DNA of 5,301 nt, taken from positions 1-5,301 of the forward strand of contig CAJKEF010000106.1 in assembly GCA_905198825.1 (NCBI GenBank), written 5' to 3'. The position numbers and the translations under genes were made by a program. The notes below the pieces were generated by a model. It was given only the letters and a program-made list of their open reading frames with translations, did no database searches and was not told the origin of the DNA. Shown here one piece after another: positions 1 through 3,437 of the stretch (positions are counted from its first letter, which is position 1; every line of letters starts with the position of its first letter). The stretch is from an uncultured Collinsella sp. GTDB lineage: Bacteria; Actinomycetota; Coriobacteriia; Coriobacteriales; Coriobacteriaceae.

Positions 1-341
1 AGGGCGCCCACGACCGAGCCGCAGACCAGAGCCATGGCAGTGGCGCCAAAGCCGATGATCAGCGAGTAACGACCACCGTAGAGCATACGCGACAGAATGT
101 CGCGGCCCTTATCGTCGGTACCGAAGATAAATCCGTTGCCGGGAGCCTGGCGAGCAGTGAAAATCTCGACCGGGCTATAGGGGGCAAGAAGGGGCGCCAG
201 AATCGCAGTCAGGGCGACCAGCACCAGCACGACGGCTGCAATCTTAGAAGACAGCGTCATCTTCTTCCAGCCACCGAGCTTGAGCCCCTTAGAGGCAGCC
301 TTCTCGAGCTGCTCGGTTTGCTTCTCTCGAATCTTTACCAT
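1..341 (-). CDS. dppC: DppC/OppC-type ABC transporter permease, N-terminal part (runs off left edge)
   Basis: This is the second inner-membrane permease of a peptide-type ABC importer; it pairs with the DppB-like protein encoded just upstream. Only the first 113 codons are in the window. A charged cytoplasmic N-terminus (residues 1-33, rich in K and E) is followed by a first membrane helix at about 34-53. Next comes the family signature around residues 73-97, FGTDDKGRDILSRMLYGG followed by RYSLIIG, which matches the conserved FGTDxxGRDxxSRxxxGxRxSL block of DppC/OppC proteins. A second membrane helix begins near residue 94. The ATG at 341 lies 3 nt after the dppB stop, so translation is probably coupled; the upstream AGGA in the dppB tail is a poor and distant ribosome site. 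Substrate (dipeptide, oligopeptide or nickel) cannot be decided from this fragment. Family assignment is firm. Confidence 0.93.
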   Translation of the reverse strand, partial: MVKIREKQTEQLEKAASKGLKLGGWKKMTLSSKIAAVVLVLVALTAILAPLLAPYSPVEIFTARQAPGNGFIFGTDDKGRDILSRMLYGGRYSLIIGFGATAMALVCGSVVGA

Positions 342-344
342 AAT

Positions 345-1301
345 CTACACCGTCCTGATGCGCGGGTTGATGAGCAGGTAGAGCATGTCAACCACGATGT
401 TGATGATGATGAAGGCAAGAGCAACGACGATGACGACACCCTGAACCAGGTTCGCCTCGTTGCCCTGAACGCCCTGCAGAATCGCGGTGCCCATGCCGGG
501 GAGGTTGAAGATAACCTCGATGACGACGGCGCCGCCCATGAGGTAACCGATCTTAAGACCGAGGGTGGTGACCGGGGTGATCAGCGCATTGCGAAGAACG
601 TTGATGCCGACGACGACCTTCTCGGGAACGCCGGCGCCACGAGCCATACGGACATAATCCTTATCGAGCTCCTCGACCATGGCGGTACGCACGATACGAG
701 TCATCTGGCCCGTCAGCGGAAATGCCAAGGCGATAGCGGGCATGATCATACGTCCCAGATAGCCAACCGGATTCGTGGTGAAGTGAGGCAGAGCACCGGA
801 CGCCGGGAGCACCTTAAGGTAGGAAGAGAACAGCAGAATCAACAGAACGGCAAGCCAGAACGACGGGGTTGCCAGGCCGGCGATGGAAAAGACGCGGATC
901 ACTTGGTCCGGCCATTTGTCGCGATACAGTGCCGCGATGACGCCGAGCAAAAACGAAACGACCGCACCGATGGCAAGACCGATGAAGGTCAGCTGCATCG
1001 TGACGGGCAGGGCCGTGGAGATGCGCTTGGCAACGGAGTTGCGAGCAGCACCATAGGTGCCCATGTCACCATGGATCAGATCGCCCATATAGCGCACGTA
1101 GCGCACGGGCCAGGGGTCGTCCAGACCATACTTCTCATGGTACTCGGCAACCGCCTCGGGCGAGGCACCGTCACCCAACGCCGTATAGGCGGGGTCGGTC
1201 TTGGAGAACGACATAAGGAAGAACACCAGGACGGTGACGCCCAATGCCATGATCGGCAGCGCCACGAGACGCCTTCCAATCAAACGTAGCAAGTTGTTCA
1301 C
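345..1301 (-). CDS. dppB: DppB/OppB-type ABC transporter permease
   Basis: This is the first permease subunit of a peptide-type ABC importer, 318 residues, a normal length for the family. Helix 1 is at about residues 10-31 (LVALPIMALGVTVLVFFLMS). A large external loop follows, containing the family motif GDLIHGDMGTY (about 74-84). Further helices lie near 101-123, 139-162, 184-200, 250-268 and 289-311. The cytoplasmic EAA loop that docks the ATPase is at about 210-244 (DYVRMARGAG, then LRNALITPV). The C-terminus ends in NPRIRTV, like the usual DPR-type ending. I chose the GTG start at 1301 because AGGGGAG lies 5 nt upstream. The frame stays open to a TTG at 1334, but that start has no ribosome site and would put the AGGGGAG inside the gene. 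The next permease follows after 3 nt. Substrate is uncertain. Confidence 0.95.
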   Translation of the reverse strand: MNNLLRLIGRRLVALPIMALGVTVLVFFLMSFSKTDPAYTALGDGASPEAVAEYHEKYGLDDPWPVRYVRYMGDLIHGDMGTYGAARNSVAKRISTALPVTMQLTFIGLAIGAVVSFLLGVIAALYRDKWPDQVIRVFSIAGLATPSFWLAVLLILLFSSYLKVLPASGALPHFTTNPVGYLGRMIMPAIALAFPLTGQMTRIVRTAMVEELDKDYVRMARGAGVPEKVVVGINVLRNALITPVTTLGLKIGYLMGGAVVIEVIFNLPGMGTAILQGVQGNEANLVQGVVIVVALAFIIINIVVDMLYLLINPRIRTV

Positions 1302-1304
1302 GTT

Positions 1305-1313
1305 CTCTCCCCT
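1305..1313 (-). promoter_or_regulatory. Ribosome binding site fixing the GTG start of the DppB-like permease
   Basis: On the minus strand AAAGGGGAGAGAAC immediately precedes GTG at 1301. The AGGGGAG core is 5 nt from the start codon, which is why GTG at 1301 is preferred to the in-frame TTG at 1334. Confidence 0.8.
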
Positions 1314-1341
1314 TTCTTTTGTCGGTAGGACCAACTGGTAT

Positions 1342-1359
1342 ATGAGTACGGATACTCAT
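1342..1359 (-). other. Stem-loop with UCCG tetraloop in the binding-protein/permease gap
   Basis: A perfect 7-bp inverted repeat, ATGAGTA (1342-1348) and TACTCAT (1353-1359), encloses four bases. In the minus-strand transcript the loop reads UCCG, which fits the stable UNCG class, although closed by A-U rather than C-G. It is the last of four stem-loops before the permease ribosome site. Confidence 0.5.
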
Positions 1360-1362
1360 TAC

Positions 1363-1396
1363 AAGACCCGAGCGACATCGTTGCCGCCCGGGTCTT
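1363..1396 (-). terminator. Probable partial terminator or attenuator hairpin between binding protein and permease genes
   Basis: AAGACCCG (1363-1370) pairs perfectly with CGGGTCTT (1389-1396), giving an 8-bp GC-rich stem around an 18-nt loop. In the minus-strand transcript the stem is followed only by UUGUAAUG-like sequence, so termination there would be leaky. On the plus strand the stem is followed by a better T-rich tail (TTTGTTTC) and a smaller inner stem can form, but no plus-strand gene needs terminating. The position after a binding-protein gene suits a read-through attenuator that lowers permease expression; that role is inferred. Confidence 0.45.
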
Positions 1397-1409
1397 TGTT
1401 TCAACTATG

Positions 1410-1437
1410 AGGATACGGTCCCAACGACCGACATCCT
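1410..1437 (-). other. Two-part stem-loop in the binding-protein/permease gap
   Basis: Outer arms AGGAT (1410-1414) and ATCCT (1433-1437) and inner arms CGGTC (1416-1420) and GACCG (1426-1430) pair perfectly. They are separated by a 1x2 internal loop, and the inner arms close a 5-nt loop. Ten base pairs in 28 nt make this a credible RNA hairpin. No U-tract follows on the minus strand, so it is more likely a 3'-end stabiliser or processing site than a terminator. Confidence 0.5.
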
Positions 1438-1443
1438 GCATAC

Positions 1444-1459
1444 AGACTCAAGCGAGTCT
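1444..1459 (-). other. Stem-loop abutting the stop codon of the solute-binding protein gene
   Basis: AGACTC (1444-1449) and GAGTCT (1454-1459) form a perfect 6-bp stem with a 4-nt loop. The stem includes the last base of the TAA stop. It is the first of four consecutive stem-loops downstream of the gene. Confidence 0.4.
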
Positions 1460-3072
1460 TACGCCTTGACGGTCGCAACGCCCCTGAAGGACATGCTCGT
1501 CGTGCCGATGCCCTTGAAGCCATCGAGGGCCTCGCCGTTGGGCGCGGTGGACGGATCGTCCCAGGAAGCGGAGACGGTCTTGACGTGGACAACGGGGTAC
1601 AGAACGGCGTTGTCGGCAATGATGTCGAAGCACTCGTTCCACTTCTTCTGCTGCTCGTCGCCCTCGGCGGCAAGAGCCTCGTCCATGAGACCGTGGAGCT
1701 TCTGCCACTCAGCGGACTCCTTCCACGGGCAACGGGTCTGCATCCAGACGTTGTCGCCGTACCACCAGTTGAGCAGCAGGTCGGGGTCAGCGCCGAAGCA
1801 GGAAGGATCGCCAGGGGCAAGGAGGATATCGTAGGCCTCGCCGCCGTCGATGGCAGCGTAGGTGGCCGGCGAGGTATCGGTCTGGATGGTCACATCGAAG
1901 CCGAGAGCGTCGAGGTCGTTCTTGACCTGGGCGGCCATGCCCTTAATCTGCTCGTTGTCGGTGGTGCGCAGGGTGATGGCGCCCGGGGTGATGCCGGACT
2001 CCTCAATGAGCTTCTTGGCCTTCTTGGCGTCGGTCTTGTACACCGTGGAAGCCTCATGATAGTTGGTGAAGCTCTTGGGCAGGTAGCAGCTGGCAGCGGT
2101 GGCAAGGCCGGCGAAGGTGTTGCTGACCATCTTCTCGGTGTCGAGCGCGTACATGACGGCCTGACGGACCTTGACGTTGTTCCAAGGCTCCTTGGCGACG
2201 TTGAACATGATGAAGCGGGTGCCGAAACCCTGGACGTTATCGATCTTGCAGCCGGCGCTCTCGAGCTGGTCGACGGCGTCAGCGGTGACGAGCTCCATAA
2301 CGAGCGTGGAGCCCTCCTGCTGAGCGGTAACGCGAGCGGTGGGGTCGGTCAGGATGCTGTACTGGATCTTCTTATCCTCGGCAGCATACTCACCGTTGTA
2401 CTCGGGGTTGGGAACCAGGGTGATCTCGGTATCGGAGATAGAGTCGTACATCCAGGGGCCGGAACCGATCGGCTGCTTGGCGCGATCCTCCTCGGACTGG
2501 GTAGCCGGGGTAACGCGGATGATGGCCAGACGATCCTTGAGCAGGGAGAAGTTGGGGACCTTGGTCTTGACCGTCACGGTGCTGGCGTCCTTGGCCTCGA
2601 TGGACTCGAAGGGCTGGAAGAACGGAGCATAGGTAGCGGAAGCAGCGCAAGCGGTGTAGGAAGCGACGACGTCGTCAGCGGTGACCTCGGTGCCATCGGA
2701 GAACTTGGCGCCCTTGCGGATGGTGACCTCGAAAGTGGTGTCGTCCACAGACTTGGGATCGTCGGTGGCGAGCTCGTTGAAGGTGCTGTAGTCGTGGTAA
2801 TCGATGCCGTAGAGGCCCTCGACGACGTGCCAGTTAGCACCCAGGCCCACAGCGGAGCCGGTGCTGGCGGGATCGAAGCTGGACGGAGCGTAAGCGGAAC
2901 CAGCGGTGATCACGCCGCCGCCACGGTTGGCGGAATCAGTGGAACCGGAAGCGGAACCTTCGTCGCTAGAGCTGCCACCGCAGCCAGTGAGACCAAGCCC
3001 TGCGACAGCAGCGACGCTGCCGGTGAGGCCGAGGAACGAACGCCTGGACATACCCTTGTTGATGATGGCCAT
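1459..3072 (-). CDS. Peptide-type ABC transporter substrate-binding lipoprotein (SBP family 5)
   Basis: This is the extracellular lipid-anchored receptor of the ABC importer whose permeases follow; it should capture peptides or a similar ligand. It has 537 residues, typical of DppA/OppA-like proteins. The N-terminus carries a twin-arginine motif SRRSFLG (9-15), a hydrophobic stretch (16-28) and a lipobox LTGC with lipidation expected at Cys31. A Ser/Gly-rich linker follows to about residue 53. Family-5 signatures are FSDGTEVTADDVVASY (about 124-139), PIGSGPWMY (201-209) and VKVRQAVMYALD (300-311). The ATG at 3072 is chosen because AGGAG lies 5 nt upstream; an in-frame TTG at 3087 has no ribosome site. 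Six further cysteines (142, 275, 329, 425, 448, 481) occur in the mature protein and could form disulfides. A 157-nt structured gap separates it from dppB. Ligand specificity cannot be read from sequence. Confidence 0.95.
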   Translation of the reverse strand: MAIINKGMSRRSFLGLTGSVAAVAGLGLTGCGGSSSDEGSASGSTDSANRGGGVITAGSAYAPSSFDPASTGSAVGLGANWHVVEGLYGIDYHDYSTFNELATDDPKSVDDTTFEVTIRKGAKFSDGTEVTADDVVASYTACAASATYAPFFQPFESIEAKDASTVTVKTKVPNFSLLKDRLAIIRVTPATQSEEDRAKQPIGSGPWMYDSISDTEITLVPNPEYNGEYAAEDKKIQYSILTDPTARVTAQQEGSTLVMELVTADAVDQLESAGCKIDNVQGFGTRFIMFNVAKEPWNNVKVRQAVMYALDTEKMVSNTFAGLATAASCYLPKSFTNYHEASTVYKTDAKKAKKLIEESGITPGAITLRTTDNEQIKGMAAQVKNDLDALGFDVTIQTDTSPATYAAIDGGEAYDILLAPGDPSCFGADPDLLLNWWYGDNVWMQTRCPWKESAEWQKLHGLMDEALAAEGDEQQKKWNECFDIIADNAVLYPVVHVKTVSASWDDPSTAPNGEALDGFKGIGTTSMSFRGVATVKA

Positions 3073-3077
3073 GTCTT

Positions 3078-3082
3078 CTCCT
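3078..3082 (-). promoter_or_regulatory. Ribosome binding site of the solute-binding protein gene
   Basis: AGGAG on the minus strand with a 5-nt spacer (AAGAC) to ATG 3072. It decides the start codon over the in-frame TTG at 3087. Confidence 0.85.
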
Positions 3083-3101
3083 ATCAATAGAGAATCTTAC
3101 C

Positions 3102-3125
3102 CGGGGGCACCTAGACTTGCCCCCG
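3102..3125 (-). promoter_or_regulatory. GC-rich leader hairpin upstream of the binding-protein gene
   Basis: CGGGGGCA (3102-3109) and TGCCCCCG (3118-3125) form a perfect 8-bp stem with an 8-nt loop, ending about 20 nt before the ribosome site. No U-tract follows on either strand, so it is not a normal terminator. If transcription starts near 3135 the hairpin would sit about 10 nt from the 5' end, a position suited to mRNA stabilisation. A regulatory leader role is possible but not shown. Confidence 0.5.
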
Positions 3126-3136
3126 CGCAACTTGCG
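3126..3136. promoter_or_regulatory. Palindrome CGCAACTTGCG, candidate operator
   Basis: Five-base arms CGCAA and TTGCG meet around a single central C at 3131. It shares its CAACTTG core with the palindrome at 3164-3176 and lies just downstream of the candidate -10 box at 3142-3147, around the predicted transcription start. An operator role is inferred. Confidence 0.35.
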
Positions 3137-3141
3137 GACGA

Positions 3142-3169
3142 TATATACCTTACCTACCGACGAACCCAA
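3142..3169 (-). promoter_or_regulatory. Candidate promoter for the binding-protein/permease operon (proximal)
   Basis: On the minus strand TTGGGT (3169-3164) is separated by 16 bp from TATATA (3147-3142), preceded by GG. The -35 is weak (TTG only) and the -10 moderate. It would give a leader of about 60 nt that begins just before the GC-rich hairpin. The distal candidate with TTGTCA at 3247-3242 is an alternative. Confidence 0.35.
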
Positions 3170-3176
3170 CTTGGGT
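3164..3176. promoter_or_regulatory. Palindrome ACCCAACTTGGGT, candidate operator
   Basis: Six-base arms ACCCAA and TTGGGT surround a single central C at 3170. The palindrome overlaps the candidate proximal -35 and repeats the CAACTTG core of 3126-3136, 39 bp away centre to centre. The two related sites bracket the candidate -10 box. Confidence 0.35.
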
Positions 3177-3208
3177 GCCGCGCTCGGCGACCGATACATA
3201 CATACGCT

Positions 3209-3231
3209 TGAACGGTATTTACTACCGTTCA
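3209..3231. promoter_or_regulatory. Perfect 9+9 bp dyad, candidate operator
   Basis: TGAACGGTA (3209-3217) and TACCGTTCA (3223-3231) are exact inverted copies separated by TTTAC. Arm length and spacing are typical of a dimeric repressor site. It covers the candidate -10 of the distal minus-strand promoter. I do not recognise the motif as belonging to a known regulator. Confidence 0.5.
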
Positions 3232-3247
3232 CCGAATTCATTGACAA
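3219..3247 (-). promoter_or_regulatory. Candidate distal promoter for the binding-protein operon
   Basis: TTGTCA (3247-3242, five of six matches to TTGACA) is followed after 17 bp by TAGTAA (3224-3219), a poor -10 with three of six matches. The -10 lies inside the 9+9 bp dyad, which would suit repression. The gap to the start codon is about 140 nt. Confidence 0.3.
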
Positions 3248-3269
3248 ACGATTCGACAGACAGTATGTA
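3241..3269 (+). promoter_or_regulatory. Possible plus-strand promoter pointing toward the uvrC 3' end
   Basis: A perfect TTGACA (3241-3246) is followed after 17 bp by TATGTA (3264-3269), which matches only the first three bases of the -10 consensus. It overlaps the minus-strand TTGTCA, so the two -35 boxes are back to back. No gene lies downstream on this strand; a transcript would run antisense into uvrC. Confidence 0.2.
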
Positions 3270-3297
3270 TCGACGAGGTGAGATATCAGTCTTCGTC

Positions 3298-3318
3298 AAC
3301 CCGCAGGATAGCAGGGTT
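3298..3318. other. Small stem-loop between uvrC and the binding-protein gene
   Basis: AACCC-GC (3298-3304) pairs with GC-A-GGGTT (3311-3318), seven pairs with one bulged base and a 6-nt loop. Neither strand has a U-tract after it. It could mark the 3' end of the uvrC transcript about 120 nt past its stop, but the call is weak. Confidence 0.25.
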
Positions 3319-3437
3319 ATTCACCATGGCTAGTCAAACGTTTTAGCGTTAATAAAACCCGAAACCAGCAGGCAATCATGGCGAAATAAATGGTTGAAAA
3401 TCGCGCAATCATGTATATCAGTTGTTTAGACTCGTGT

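Larger units (their letters stand above)
3139..3272. repeat. Three copies of the 10-mer CGATAYATAC
   Basis: CGATATATAC is at 3139-3148, CGATACATAC at 3192-3201 and the exact reverse complement GTATGTATCG at 3263-3272. The first two start 53 bp apart, about five helical turns; the third is inverted. They flank the 9+9 bp dyad. They may be binding sites or chance AT-rich repeats. Confidence 0.35.
3073..3437. other. 365-bp non-coding region between uvrC and the binding-protein gene
   Basis: No convincing gene lies here. The half next to the binding-protein gene (3073-3300) holds candidate promoters, a 9+9 bp dyad, two CAACTTG palindromes, three CGATAYATAC 10-mers and a GC-rich leader hairpin. 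The half next to uvrC (about 3319-3437) is AT-rich; by hand count 3321-3440 is about 39% GC. It contains no strong intrinsic terminator with a U-run for uvrC. A 31-codon hydrophobic ORF at 3317-3412 has no ribosome site and is not called. Confidence 0.7.

Noticed and set aside
318..1289. 323-codon plus-strand open frame opposite dppB
   Set aside because: The protein is a D/H/Q/R-rich sequence with no fold signature, lying opposite a well-supported permease with matching membrane helices and an EAA loop.
1302..1334. Extended start of dppB at TTG 1334
   Set aside because: The extension adds residues encoded by the ribosome binding site of the GTG at 1301 and has no ribosome site of its own.
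1585..3090. 501-codon plus-strand open frame opposite the binding-protein gene
   Set aside because: It is the antisense shadow of a clear family-5 binding-protein gene. The translation is low-complexity (G, V, L, D, E rich), with no recognisable domain and no ribosome site. GC-rich codon bias on the real strand explains the openness.
3340..3358. AT-rich inverted repeat GTTTTA/TAAAAC as uvrC terminator
   Set aside because: The stem is only 6 weak pairs and neither strand has a U-run after it.
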